Positions 7,646 through 16,360 of a stretch of 44,852 nucleotides of DNA are shown in pieces. The notes below the pieces were generated by a model that was not told the origin of the DNA, did not search any database, and saw only the letters and a program-made list of their open reading frames with translations. The stretch covers positions 1 through 44,852 of the forward strand of contig CANLDN010000018.1 of NCBI GenBank assembly GCA_947489445.1. Direction: 5' to 3'. The DNA is from an uncultured Paracoccaceae bacterium. GTDB taxonomy: Bacteria; Pseudomonadota; Alphaproteobacteria; Rhodobacterales; Rhodobacteraceae. A program made the position numbers and the translations under genes. Position 1 is the stretch's first letter; each line of letters begins with the position of its first letter.

Positions 7646-9252
7646 CAGATCATCTCCTGCGCTTTGGCGGCGCGCGCCATTTTATCGAGCTTTTTCTGGT
7701 GCTGCGCGCGGAAGTCAGGGCGCAGATTGGGTGATCCCTCCCAGACACCGGCAGTGTCCTCTTTGCCGACACCCTCAAAGAAGGCGCGCATCGTGTCCAT
7801 CTTCTCTTTCCCGGCGATGGCTGCATTCACCACCTGAGCCAGGGAGCCTGCGCCCGCTGGCCCCATGAGTGGCCGGGCCGATATCAAATTGGTGAAATAG
7901 AGGGCGGGTATGCCATGTTCTTTGGCATGTTGAACGACCGGTGTCGTGCCAATCGCAAGGTCGGGCTTAATCGCATCAACCGCAGCCAGATCATCCTCTA
8001 GGGACGCGCGGTAAACGACCTTCACCCCGCGCGAGGCAAGCCATTCAGCGTCAGCGGTGGACCAAGGCGTCTTGGGACATGCGGTGCCCACATAGGGGAT
8101 ATCCGCCCCGCTTTCGATCAGCAGCCGGGCCACCAATAGTTCTGATCCTTCGTAGCCAGACAGCGTCACGGTCCCCTTGATCCGCGCACCCTTCAGGGCT
8201 TCGCTGATCGCTGGCAGAAACGCATTCTGCGCCGCTGCGATCTGTGCCTTGGGTACACCAAATGCTTCACCGATGCTCATCAACCACGCGGCGGTACCAT
8301 TGTAACCAACCGGTGCCGAGCCGATGATGGGGCGCCCTGCGGCTTCGAATTCACGGATGGATGCGGTGTAGAAAGGATGGATCGCAGCAACGGCACCACA
8401 ATCAAGTGCGGCATAAAGTTCACGCCATTCCCGTGTCGGCACGACCGGCCCTGCGGCCAAGCCCATGGGCGCCAACATCGCACCTATCATCATCGGATCA
8501 GCCGGGAACATCTCACCCAGCAGCGCAACGGTCGGGCGGTCTGATTTCCCGCCGACAGGTGCCTGCACAGGCCCTGCAGCAATCTCTTCACGGGCGTAAT
8601 TCAGCATCGCGCCCGCTAGGACATCCTTGGCCTCTGCATGGGTTGGAATGCCAAAACCGGGGACATCAATGCCCACGATCCGCACGCCATTGATCTCTTT
8701 GGGCAACAGACGCAGCGGCACGCCAGATGCTGTCGGCACACACAGGTTCGTCACCACAATTGCGTCATAGCGATCAGGATCGGCCATATCGTGGACGCTT
8801 TCGCGGATATCTTCAAACAGTTTACCGGTGACCAGCGTTTCAGAATTGAAGGGAACGTAGCCCACCGACCGACGGGCACCGTAGAAATGCGACACGAATG
8901 TCAGCCCATAAACGCAACAGGCCGAACCGGACAGCACCGTCGCCACACGCTTCATGCGAAGGCCTACACGCAAAGATCCGAAAGCCGGGCACATGCTCTG
9001 CGGCTGATCATGGGGTCCTTGCGGATAATCCTTGGCGTATTGATCCAGAATATCAGATTTGCCAGCGGCCCGCGCTGCGGCTTCCATCGTGCCAGCATTG
9101 GCGGTACAGCCGCCGTCTAGCGCTGTCGCTTGCGCTCCAGCATCAAGCGTCGGCACCGCATCCTCACGCGCCACGCCTTCGATGATCTGGACCTTGCCCG
9201 CATCATCGTAGCCAACTTCATAGCCCTGATTGTGATCCTCAGGCGTCGTCAT
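7645..9252 (-). CDS. bchY: Chlorophyllide a reductase subunit Y
   Basis: 535 residues, the NifD-like half of the BchYZ catalytic component. Cysteines in GGCTANAG (49), SMCPAFGS (88) and GSACCVYGL (112-113) lie where the iron-sulfur cluster ligands of this family are found. The segments YEGSELLVARLLIESGADIPYVGTACPKT and ALYFTNLISARP are typical. The start overlaps the bchX end by 14 bp, and GAGGTGATCT just before the ATG serves as ribosome site. Confidence 0.98.
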   Translation of the reverse strand: MTTPEDHNQGYEVGYDDAGKVQIIEGVAREDAVPTLDAGAQATALDGGCTANAGTMEAAARAAGKSDILDQYAKDYPQGPHDQPQSMCPAFGSLRVGLRMKRVATVLSGSACCVYGLTFVSHFYGARRSVGYVPFNSETLVTGKLFEDIRESVHDMADPDRYDAIVVTNLCVPTASGVPLRLLPKEINGVRIVGIDVPGFGIPTHAEAKDVLAGAMLNYAREEIAAGPVQAPVGGKSDRPTVALLGEMFPADPMMIGAMLAPMGLAAGPVVPTREWRELYAALDCGAVAAIHPFYTASIREFEAAGRPIIGSAPVGYNGTAAWLMSIGEAFGVPKAQIAAAQNAFLPAISEALKGARIKGTVTLSGYEGSELLVARLLIESGADIPYVGTACPKTPWSTADAEWLASRGVKVVYRASLEDDLAAVDAIKPDLAIGTTPVVQHAKEHGIPALYFTNLISARPLMGPAGAGSLAQVVNAAIAGKEKMDTMRAFFEGVGKEDTAGVWEGSPNLRPDFRAQHQKKLDKMARAAKAQEMI

Positions 9253-10273
9253 AGATCACCTCGAGCGATTCTTTGGGCTTGGCATTCTTGCCGCGCATGT
9301 CCACGTCTGTGGCTGGGATCAGCTGATAGTCACCGCCGGTGTCCTTGGCATCAAACAGACCCAGCAACCCATCCTGATCAAGCGGGCTTGGGCGCACGGG
9401 CGGGGCCACACCCACAGCTTCGGCCAGGCCTTCGAACATCGGGCCCCATTGGCTTTCATGACTGCCAACGATTTGATAATTCGCGGACTTCTTTCTTAGA
9501 TCGTCGTCTTGTGGGATTGCAGCAAGGACAGGAATACTAACTGCCTCGGCGAAGGCTTGGGCCTCTCCTGTCCCGTCATCTTTGTTAATGACAAGTCCGG
9601 CGACCCCAACATTGCCACCAAGTTTGCGGAAGTATTCGACTGCGGAGCAGACATTGTTAGCAACATAAAGCGATTGGAGGTCATTGGATGCAACCAAGAT
9701 CACTTTCTGCGCCATATCGCGCGCGATTGGCAGCCCGAAGCCGCCACAAACCACGTCCCCGAGAAAGTCGAGGAGCACATAGTCAAAGTCCCAGTCGTGG
9801 AACCCTAGTTTTTCGAGAAGCTCAAAGCCGTGAATAATCCCACGACCGCCACAGCCACGACCCACTTCGGGGCCGCCAAGTTCCATGGCGAACACGCCGC
9901 CCCGTTTAAAGCAAACGTCGCCAATAGCAACCTCTTCACCCGCCAGCTTCTTTTTGGCCGAGGTTTCGATGATGGTCGGGCAGGCCTTACCACCAAACAA
10001 CAGGCTGGTGGTATCGGACTTGGGATCACAGCCGATCAGCAGAACCCGCTTGCCCATTTCGGCCATCATATGGCTCAGATTGGCCAAGGTGAACGATTTG
10101 CCGATGCCGCCCTTGCCATAGATCGCGATGATCTGGGTTTTGGATGTGGGCTCGCCCTGCGGCACCTCAAGTGTCGGCTCCTCATGGGCCTCATCCCGCA
10201 GACGCTGATCGAAATCCTTCAGGTTCGGTATGTCCTGCCCACCGGCAGGCTTGCCATCAACGGAATCTTTCAT
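9239..10273 (-). CDS. bchX: Chlorophyllide a reductase iron protein subunit X
   Basis: 344 residues, the NifH-like ATPase that feeds electrons to BchYZ. The P-loop is GKGGIGKS (53-60). The two cysteines bridging the [4Fe-4S] cluster at the dimer interface are C141 (RGCGGRG) and C176 (VVCGGFG). An ATG at 10306 is in frame, but the ATG at 10273 overlaps the bchC stop as ATGA and follows GGGGA, so it is preferred. The ~45-residue N-terminal extension before the P-loop is normal for BchX. Confidence 0.97.
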   Translation of the reverse strand: MKDSVDGKPAGGQDIPNLKDFDQRLRDEAHEEPTLEVPQGEPTSKTQIIAIYGKGGIGKSFTLANLSHMMAEMGKRVLLIGCDPKSDTTSLLFGGKACPTIIETSAKKKLAGEEVAIGDVCFKRGGVFAMELGGPEVGRGCGGRGIIHGFELLEKLGFHDWDFDYVLLDFLGDVVCGGFGLPIARDMAQKVILVASNDLQSLYVANNVCSAVEYFRKLGGNVGVAGLVINKDDGTGEAQAFAEAVSIPVLAAIPQDDDLRKKSANYQIVGSHESQWGPMFEGLAEAVGVAPPVRPSPLDQDGLLGLFDAKDTGGDYQLIPATDVDMRGKNAKPKESLEVIYDDA

Positions 10274-11208
10274 GCACTTCCCCAATTCAGGATCATTTTC
10301 AGGCAAGCGGGGTCGGTGAACGCCGTTTCATAGGCGGCCTTTGCCATCGCTGCCGGTTGTTGGTGTGTGATCAGGTCGGCCAGCTCCAGCGTGCCGTCTT
10401 CGACCAATGCCTTGGTTGCGACCATGTCGTCGGGCGCCCATTCCGCGCTAATGCGAAACCGCGCCTCTTTCATGAATGCGGGCGGAAATGCGAATTGCAG
10501 CGGGGCCGTGTAAAAACCCGCAAGAACAATCTCTCCGCCTTTGGTAATGCGACCGATCCATTCGTTCAGCAGATCACCCCGACCAGATGCGTCATAAACG
10601 GAGGTGTAATCGCGCCGTTCGTCTGCATCAGGCGTCACCACCTGATAGCCATCTGCACCCGCCATGCGTGTTGGATCAACTTCCCAGACTGTTGGGGCTG
10701 GCGCACCAGCCGCAATCGTCAGCCGCGCCAGTAAACGGCCCAGCACACCATGGCCGATAATCAGATCAGGAACTGCCTTGTTCGGACCCGCCATCGCGTG
10801 ACGTGCAGTCGCAGCCAGCGCAAGCAATGCACCAGCGGCACCCAAACCCCGGTCAATGCGTGTGACCCGTGCCGCTTTCGTCACGAGCATTTGCGACGCG
10901 GCCCCGAAAAGCCCATGCGCGCCCTCATAACAGCTGGCACCTGGCACAAAGACATGCTCGCCCACGCGGTAGCCGCTGTCGGCACCGGCTTCGACGACTT
11001 CGCCAGCGGCCTCATATCCGGGGATCAGGGGGTAACCCATACCGGGAAATGGCGGCATATCACCGGACCAGAACAGTTTTTCGGTTCCTGTGGAAATGCC
11101 GGAGTGTTTTATGGACACAACAATGTCATCGGCAGCCGGGGGGGCGATTCCCACCGTATCAAGCGCCAATGCGCCCGGTGCTGTGAGGATAACGGCCTTG
11201 GTTTCCAA
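10270..11208 (-). CDS. bchC: Bacteriochlorophyllide a dehydrogenase BchC
   Basis: 312 residues of the medium-chain dehydrogenase family; oxidises the 3-hydroxyethyl group to acetyl on the way to bacteriochlorophyllide a. It lacks an obvious structural zinc motif, as known BchC proteins do. The nucleotide-binding turn is around HGVLGRLLARL. A TTG at 11208 is the best start: GGGAGA lies six bases upstream and the product begins (M)ETKAVILTAPGAL, like family members. The ATG at 11256 would add 16 unrelated residues. Two PpsR-type sites lie 85-127 bp upstream. Confidence 0.95.
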   Translation of the reverse strand: METKAVILTAPGALALDTVGIAPPAADDIVVSIKHSGISTGTEKLFWSGDMPPFPGMGYPLIPGYEAAGEVVEAGADSGYRVGEHVFVPGASCYEGAHGLFGAASQMLVTKAARVTRIDRGLGAAGALLALAATARHAMAGPNKAVPDLIIGHGVLGRLLARLTIAAGAPAPTVWEVDPTRMAGADGYQVVTPDADERRDYTSVYDASGRGDLLNEWIGRITKGGEIVLAGFYTAPLQFAFPPAFMKEARFRISAEWAPDDMVATKALVEDGTLELADLITHQQPAAMAKAAYETAFTDPACLKMILNWGSA

Positions 11209-11266
11209 CGTTTTCTCCCGTGATGTCGCGGCACTTCGGGGACACACCTGCGACACTCTGTCATAG

Positions 11267-11284
11267 TGTCAGTCTAGCTTTACG
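11267..11284. promoter_or_regulatory. Degenerate PpsR/CrtJ-like half-match
   Basis: TGT-N12-ACG, one base off the TGT-N12-ACA pattern, 8 bp on the bchC side of the first perfect site. It may be a weak third site or the promoter core; on its own it would not be significant. Confidence 0.25.
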
Positions 11285-11292
11285 TCACGTTG

Positions 11293-11310
11293 TGTCAATT
11301 ACTTTAGACA
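11293..11310. promoter_or_regulatory. PpsR/CrtJ binding site upstream of bchC
   Basis: TGTCAATTACTTTAGACA, an exact TGT-N12-ACA. PpsR/CrtJ represses pigment genes under oxygen and, depending on the partner, light. It lies 85 bp upstream of the bchC start. Confidence 0.8.
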
Positions 11311-11317
11311 TTTAGAG

Positions 11318-11335
11318 TGTCAACTTAGCCTTACA
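11318..11335. promoter_or_regulatory. Second PpsR/CrtJ binding site upstream of bchC
   Basis: TGTCAACTTAGCCTTACA, an exact TGT-N12-ACA overlapping the crtF stop codon. It is 7 bp from the neighbouring site, a spacing that suits cooperative binding of two tetramers. Confidence 0.75.
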
Positions 11336-12468
11336 CCCTGCAAGACCGTCGTAACAAACGGGCGCCGCACCGCGGGGCGGGTCACTTTGTCAAAACCTGC
11401 CTGCTCCAACAGCCGTGATATCTGCGCCGCTGACCGCGCCTGACCGGTCCGCATTGCCATGCAGTAAAGGGCAAAATAGGCATCACCGGCCCGTTCAGGC
11501 CGCATCCCGCCTGTCATCGGCTCCGAAATCAAAACACGCCCCCCAACCGGCAACGCCGCATGGACAGCCCGCAGCAATGCCAGCACGGTGTCATCCGCAT
11601 GATCATACAGCACGCGCACAAGGCTGATCAGATCGGCCCCACCCGGCAAAGGGTCATCGCGAAACGACCCCGAGGCGATGGTAATGCGGTCCAGCATCCC
11701 GGCAGCAGCAAACCTGTCGGTCGCGGCAGGGGCCACCGCTGGCAGATCAAACAAGGTCATTGGCAAATCAGGATAGGCCGCACCAACAGCAGCTAGAAAA
11801 GCCCCGGTACCGCCGCCCACATCCAAAATCTGATTAACACCGCGCAGATCAACCAAGGCCAACGTATCCTCAGCCACCAGCACCTGACTGTCTGCCATCA
11901 ATTGGGAATAGGTGGCCGCAACAGACGGATCTTCCGCAGCGCCCGCGCCAAAAACATAAGGCCAGAAATCAGCCAGCTCCGTCTCGACCTCGCCGCGAAA
12001 GAACGCGACAGGATCAGCCAGATCGCGGTAAAGAACATCGTGATGCGCAATCATGCCCGCCAGTCCCGGCACACCGGCAAGGGCAGCGCCGCGGGTGGTC
12101 AGGGCATAATGCCCGGTCCGCCTGCGCTTCATGATCCCGATTGAGACCGCCGCCCCCAACAGCACCTGCATGCGCTCCAGCGGAACGTCCAAGCGGCGGG
12201 TCAGAACGTCGGCCGTTTCTTCCTGCACCAAAAGCATGTCAGGGATACCGAGTTTGACCAAGGCCTGCAAAATCTGGCTGTGGCAAAACCCCGCCACCAG
12301 ATCGAACATCGCCTCGCCCTCGCTACGCACGATGCGCCGGGTCAGGGGGAATCGGGCGGCCCATGTCTGAAAACGGCGCGACGCCACAAGGCGCGTGAAC
12401 CATGACGCAGGGCGCGGCGCATTTGGGGTGGCTAATGCATGTGCGCCGCTTAGATCAGCGTCCGCCAT
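11320..12468 (-). CDS. crtF: Hydroxyneurosporene O-methyltransferase CrtF
   Basis: 382 residues; methylates the tertiary hydroxyl of carotenoids in the spheroidene/spirilloxanthin pathway. The N-terminal half has a winged-helix dimerisation domain (ILQALVKLGIPDMLL) and the C-terminal half a SAM-binding fold with ILDVGGGTGAFLAAV. The ATG at 12468 shares one base with the crtE stop (TAATG) and is preferred to upstream in-frame codons that would reach into crtE. Part of the crtE-crtF-bchCXYZ-puf superoperon. Confidence 0.95.
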   Translation of the reverse strand: MADADLSGAHALATPNAPRPASWFTRLVASRRFQTWAARFPLTRRIVRSEGEAMFDLVAGFCHSQILQALVKLGIPDMLLVQEETADVLTRRLDVPLERMQVLLGAAVSIGIMKRRRTGHYALTTRGAALAGVPGLAGMIAHHDVLYRDLADPVAFFRGEVETELADFWPYVFGAGAAEDPSVAATYSQLMADSQVLVAEDTLALVDLRGVNQILDVGGGTGAFLAAVGAAYPDLPMTLFDLPAVAPAATDRFAAAGMLDRITIASGSFRDDPLPGGADLISLVRVLYDHADDTVLALLRAVHAALPVGGRVLISEPMTGGMRPERAGDAYFALYCMAMRTGQARSAAQISRLLEQAGFDKVTRPAVRRPFVTTVLQGVRLS

Positions 12469-13349
12469 TATTCGCCGGGGACAGTGGACCGGGTGCGCGC
12501 GCCTGCTGGCACCAGTTTGTCGGCATAGGCGCGGACCATCTGCGCCAGCGCCGCCTCGCCCGGACATGCAGGGATTGATGAAATCGCGCCGCCTAGAATA
12601 TCATCGAACCGCTTGATTGCACCTTGCACACCAAGGGCGGCAACCGCATTGGGCCGCCCGTGCAGATCATCCTGACCGGCAGGCTTGCCCAATGTCGCCT
12701 CATCACACAGCGCGTCACGCAGGTCGTCCGCGACCTGAAACGCCTCACCGATACGCGCGCCTAACTCTTCCCACGGCTCAGGCTCCTGACCAGCGGCAAC
12801 TGCGCCCATTTGCGTTGCCGCGATAAACAATGCACCGGTCTTGGCCTGATGATACGCCGACAGATCAATCTGATCTTCGCTTTCCCAGCCCTGCCCGGCA
12901 CAAATCCCATATGGCATCCCTGAACGGGTGCCCAAAATCTCGATCAACTGAACAGCTCTGTATGGGGTCAGGGCAGCGGCACGGGCCAGTACCTGAAACG
13001 CCATGATAATCAGACTGTCCCCGGTGAGGACGGCCAGCGGTTCGGAATACGCCAAATGCAATGCGGGTTTCCCACGGCGCATATCAGCATCGTCGAAACA
13101 CGGCAGATCATCATGCACGAGACTCGCGCAGTGGATTAGCTCAAGTGCTGCGGCAGCCGCATTCGTGATCTCTGGGCTATCGTCCCCACAGGCCATCGCC
13201 ACCGACATCAGGATCGTCGGCCTGATCCGGGCACCACCCGGCGTCACCGCATAGTCCAGCGCCGTGGCCAGCTTGGTCGGTGCAATACCGCCCCGCCCGG
13301 CCTGAATAGCTGTCGATATCGTCGTCTCAATCCGCTCAGATATCTTCAT
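12468..13349 (-). CDS. crtE: Geranylgeranyl diphosphate synthase CrtE
   Basis: 293 residues; makes the C20 diphosphate used for phytoene and for the bacteriochlorophyll tail. The first aspartate-rich motif is DDLPCFDD (about residues 79-86). The second is the short form DDLRD, typical of CrtE from purple bacteria. GGARIRP near residue 38 binds the allylic or IPP diphosphate. First gene of the leftward superoperon, divergent from crtD across an 87-bp region with two PpsR sites. Confidence 0.97.
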   Translation of the reverse strand: MKISERIETTISTAIQAGRGGIAPTKLATALDYAVTPGGARIRPTILMSVAMACGDDSPEITNAAAAALELIHCASLVHDDLPCFDDADMRRGKPALHLAYSEPLAVLTGDSLIIMAFQVLARAAALTPYRAVQLIEILGTRSGMPYGICAGQGWESEDQIDLSAYHQAKTGALFIAATQMGAVAAGQEPEPWEELGARIGEAFQVADDLRDALCDEATLGKPAGQDDLHGRPNAVAALGVQGAIKRFDDILGGAISSIPACPGEAALAQMVRAYADKLVPAGARTRSTVPGE

Positions 13350-13374
13350 GCGCGTCTCCTTTTACAGTTCATAG

Positions 13375-13392
13375 TGTCCATTTTAGTTTACA
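13375..13392. promoter_or_regulatory. PpsR/CrtJ site, crtE side of the crtE-crtD promoter
   Basis: TGTCCATTTTAGTTTACA, an exact TGT-N12-ACA 26 bp upstream of crtE. Binding here should repress crtE and perhaps crtD. Confidence 0.8.
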
Positions 13393-13400
13393 TGTGTCAA

Positions 13401-13418
13401 TGTAAATCAAACGAGACA
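13401..13418. promoter_or_regulatory. PpsR/CrtJ site, crtD side of the crtE-crtD promoter
   Basis: TGTAAATCAAACGAGACA, an exact TGT-N12-ACA 19 bp upstream of the crtD start and 8 bp from the crtE-side site. The paired geometry resembles that at bchC. Confidence 0.78.
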
Positions 13419-13436
13419 AACGAGTCTGAGGGGCGG

Positions 13437-14990
13437 ATGAACAGCACTGCCGCAAAAGTTGTCATTGTCGGCGCGGGGATCGGCGGATTGGCCGCCGCAC
13501 TACGGCTCAGCCATCAAGGTTGTGATGTGACCGTTGTCGAAATGCATGCAGCACCGGGCGGCAAAATGCGCACCCTGCCATCTGCTGCGGGCCCGGTTGA
13601 CGCGGGGCCGACCGTTCTGACCATGCGGCCCGTATTCGAGGCGCTTTTTGCAGATGTTGGCGAAACTCTCGACACATACCTAACACTGACACCCCTGCAA
13701 ACGCTGGCCCGCCACTATTGGGATGACGGGGCAACGCTGGACCTGATGGCAACCCCGGAAGCCAGTCTTGCCAATGTGATTGCCACCTTCGGCAACAAGG
13801 CAGGTGCCGAATTCGCGGCTTTCTCAGCGCGGACCAAGCGGCTCTTTGATGTGTTTGACGGGCCGATGATGCAAACGGCAGAACCTGATCAGCGCGGCGT
13901 GACCAAGGCAGTGCTGAAGCAGCCGGGCATCATCCGTGACATGGCCCCGCATCGGTCGCTTGCAGGGCTGCTGAAAGGCGCCTTCAGTGACCCGCGCTTG
14001 GCCCAGCTTTTTGGGCGGTATGCCACCTATGTTGGCGGATCGCCCTACGCCTCACCCGCGATTCTGTCTCTGATCTGGCAGGCAGAGGCGCGCGGCGTCT
14101 GGTCTGTTGACGGGGGGATGCACAGGCTTGCCCAAACCATCGCCAAGCTCGCCGCCGATCGGGGCGCAATGTTCCAATACAACACCCCCGCCACGCGGAT
14201 TACCCGTCAGGGCGGCAAAACGACCGGTATCGAAACACCGGGTGGCCATATCCCGGCAGACATTGTGCTTTTCAACGGTGAACCCCGCGCATTGACAACC
14301 GGGCAACTGGGCGAGGGATCAAAGGCAGCGGTTTCGGCCAAAGGAACCGAACCGCGTAGCCTGTCGGCCTATGTGCATGCTTTCGCCGCCATTCCAACCG
14401 GCACCGCACTGGCGCATCACACAGTCTTTTTCGGCCAAGACCCCAAGGCCGAATTCGTAGCCCTTGCAAAAGGTGAGATGCCGACTGACGCAACTTTGTA
14501 TATCTGCGCACAGGATCACGGAACCACCGCACCTGATACGCCGCAGCGTTTCGAAATCATCATGAATGCCCCACCTATCCCGCGCGACCCCGAAAAGGAA
14601 AAAGCCCAATGTCAGACACTGATTTTCAACCGTCTGCGTCAGTTCGGCCTGCAATTCAGCCCCGAACCGGGACCGGACACGCTGACCACGCCGGAGGGGT
14701 TCAACACGCTATTCCCAGCGAGCAACGGTTCCCTTTACGGGCGGAGCCCGCATGGCCTGATGGCGGCCTTCCAACGCCCGACAGCACGCACGAAGATACC
14801 GGGGCTGTACCTGTGCGGGGGCGGGGCGCATCCGGGGGCGGGGGTGCCGATGGCAGTCCTCTCCGCGCGGCACGCGGCCGCGGCGATCATGACGGACCTC
14901 GCTTTGCACTCGACGTCCCGCCAAACGGCTATGCGTGGTGGTACATCGACGGGATCAGCGACTGCGGCACCAAAGCAGTCTCTGTCATAG
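13437..14990 (+). CDS. crtD: Hydroxyneurosporene desaturase CrtD
   Basis: 517 residues, a phytoene-desaturase-type FAD enzyme that introduces the 3,4 double bond in hydroxy- or methoxyneurosporene. The dinucleotide motif VVIVGAGIGGLAAALRL sits at the N-terminus and the family's closing motif LYLCGGGAHPGAGVPMA near the C-terminus. The ATG at 13437 follows GAGGGGCGG; an in-frame ATG at 13374 would lie in the operator region and is rejected. The last ~60 codons overlap the start of crtC in another frame, giving a low-complexity Ser/Thr/Ala tail. Confidence 0.96.
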   Translation: MNSTAAKVVIVGAGIGGLAAALRLSHQGCDVTVVEMHAAPGGKMRTLPSAAGPVDAGPTVLTMRPVFEALFADVGETLDTYLTLTPLQTLARHYWDDGATLDLMATPEASLANVIATFGNKAGAEFAAFSARTKRLFDVFDGPMMQTAEPDQRGVTKAVLKQPGIIRDMAPHRSLAGLLKGAFSDPRLAQLFGRYATYVGGSPYASPAILSLIWQAEARGVWSVDGGMHRLAQTIAKLAADRGAMFQYNTPATRITRQGGKTTGIETPGGHIPADIVLFNGEPRALTTGQLGEGSKAAVSAKGTEPRSLSAYVHAFAAIPTGTALAHHTVFFGQDPKAEFVALAKGEMPTDATLYICAQDHGTTAPDTPQRFEIIMNAPPIPRDPEKEKAQCQTLIFNRLRQFGLQFSPEPGPDTLTTPEGFNTLFPASNGSLYGRSPHGLMAAFQRPTARTKIPGLYLCGGGAHPGAGVPMAVLSARHAAAAIMTDLALHSTSRQTAMRGGTSTGSATAAPKQSLS

Positions 14991-15823
14991 GGTTTATCGG
15001 GTCTGTCTTTTCGCCGTGGTATGCATGGTCCGGGCGCAAAGATCCCGCCAACCACTGCTGCATCAACGTGGCCACTTACGGCCCCGGCGGACGGTTCACG
15101 ATGACAGACCGAGGGCGCGAAGCGCTGACCACGACGCAGGACAAGTTCCAGGTTGGCCCATCATCCATGCATTGGACGGGCACGGACCTTGTCATCGACA
15201 TCAACGAAATCAGCGGCCCACCCCTGATCAGCCGGGTCCGCGGCCAAATCACAATCACACCCCATGCGATATCCTCGGTCGAGCTTCCCTTGACCCCCGA
15301 CGGCACCCATATCTGGCGCCCCTTTGCACCATCATCGGACATCAAGGTCGATCTGGAAGCGAAGGGCTGGCAATGGTCCGGCCACGGCTATTTCGACGCC
15401 AATTTCGGAACCCGCGCGCTGGAGCAGGATTTCAGCTTCTGGACATGGGGCCGCTACCCGACAAAGTCCGGGGCGACCTGCATCTATGACGCGGTGCGGC
15501 GCGACGGCACAACGCTGGACACGGCCATCGCCTTTGATGATGCGGGCAACGCGCAGGTGGTTGACGCACCACCCCGCACCCCGTTCAAAAGATCGCTTTG
15601 GCAAGTCCGGCGCGAAACCCGCGCCGATCCTGGTGTCTTGCCGAAACAGGTGCTCAACATGCTCGACGCGCCGTTCTATTCACGGTCTGCGGTGCAAACG
15701 CAATTGAACGGCGAGGTCGTGACAGGCGTGCACGAGGCGCTGGACCTGGATCGTTTCGCATCGCCTTTGCTAAAACCAATGCTAGCCGTCAGAGTGCCAA
15801 GACGGCGGGGATGGCCGGGTTAA
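14813..15823 (+). CDS. crtC: Carotenoid 1,2-hydratase CrtC
   Basis: Adds water across the 1,2 double bond of neurosporene or lycopene. The signature VPPNGYAWWYIDGISDCGTKAVSVIGFIGSVFSPWYAW lies near the N-terminus, split here only by its length, and the protein ends in LAVRVPRRRGWPG. The start is uncertain. There is no ATG near the conserved beginning; the nearest candidates in frame are the GTG at 14813 (336 aa, GGGG about 8 bp upstream) and an ATG at 14609 that would put 127 codons inside crtD. I chose the GTG. The conserved body begins only about 35 residues later, so the N-terminus is likely coded over crtD. Confidence 0.9.
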   Translation: MRGRGASGGGGADGSPLRAARGRGDHDGPRFALDVPPNGYAWWYIDGISDCGTKAVSVIGFIGSVFSPWYAWSGRKDPANHCCINVATYGPGGRFTMTDRGREALTTTQDKFQVGPSSMHWTGTDLVIDINEISGPPLISRVRGQITITPHAISSVELPLTPDGTHIWRPFAPSSDIKVDLEAKGWQWSGHGYFDANFGTRALEQDFSFWTWGRYPTKSGATCIYDAVRRDGTTLDTAIAFDDAGNAQVVDAPPRTPFKRSLWQVRRETRADPGVLPKQVLNMLDAPFYSRSAVQTQLNGEVVTGVHEALDLDRFASPLLKPMLAVRVPRRRGWPG

Positions 15824-16294
15824 TGGCGGCTGTGAGCCCTAATTGACGCGTCGGGCGGTTACCCTCCACCGCTACCAGGTGGGCGATTTTACGACCCTAC
15901 TTTGTCACCGATATTGTTTATTTACTGGCGCGTCAGTAATCGGATAGCATTGTGACGGTTTTGGGCCAAGTGCGTTTCTGTGATCGGATGGTAACGGCAG
16001 CAAAGTCCCGCAAAGCGGCTACCGGCTGCCAGCCAAACCATCGCACTTGAAAACGATCTACAGACCACAAACCTTAACAACCCATTCACACTTCCACCGC
16101 ACGCTGCTTTAATGGCCTCCACCGTACGGTGGGGTCCGACAAAATGCTGACGCTTTGCCGACGCGATGCAGACCACAGATTCCCCCTATTTTTGCGGCTT
16201 TAACCTTCGATTCGCATAAATCGAGCCGTGCCTGCTGACCGAACGCCATGCAACACCACCGACCGTTGCGCAGGCGTTCACAAATTGCCAAAAA
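15824..16294. other. Intergenic region between crtC and preT
   Basis: About 470 bp with no gene I can support. Just after crtC, a CCACC-N7-GGTGG hairpin (15866-15882) followed by GCGATTTT could be a weak terminator. A perfect 14-bp palindrome, CCACCGTACGGTGG, lies at 16119-16132. A minus-strand frame at 15922-16176 codes for 84 residues rich in Cys, Arg and Ser without a recognisable motif; I regard it as chance. Confidence 0.5.
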
Positions 16295-16310
16295 TTTACC
16301 ATTTGATAAA
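16295..16310. promoter_or_regulatory. Degenerate RutR-type box upstream of preT
   Basis: TTTACCA-TT-TGATAAA matches TTGACCA-N2-TGGTCAA with one mismatch in the first arm and two in the second. It sits in an A+T-rich promoter-like stretch 50 bp before preT. The perfect copy at 20633 makes a second, weaker site plausible. Confidence 0.4.
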
Positions 16311-16360
16311 AAATAAAATTGTGCCAAGCTACGCAAGATAAGCCACGACAGGAAGCAGCC

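Noticed and set aside
6650..7837. Long forward frame of 395 codons opposite bchZ
   Set aside because: It lies fully antisense to bchZ/bchY, is His- and Arg-rich without a family match, and has no ribosome site. A mirror of the G+C-biased codon pattern.
14609..14812. ATG-initiated 68-codon extension of crtC
   Set aside because: It lies entirely in crtD out of frame, is Gly/Pro/Arg-rich and has no similarity to CrtC.
15922..16176. Minus-strand 84-codon frame between crtC and preT
   Set aside because: Unusual Cys/Arg/Ser composition, no ribosome site, no family match.
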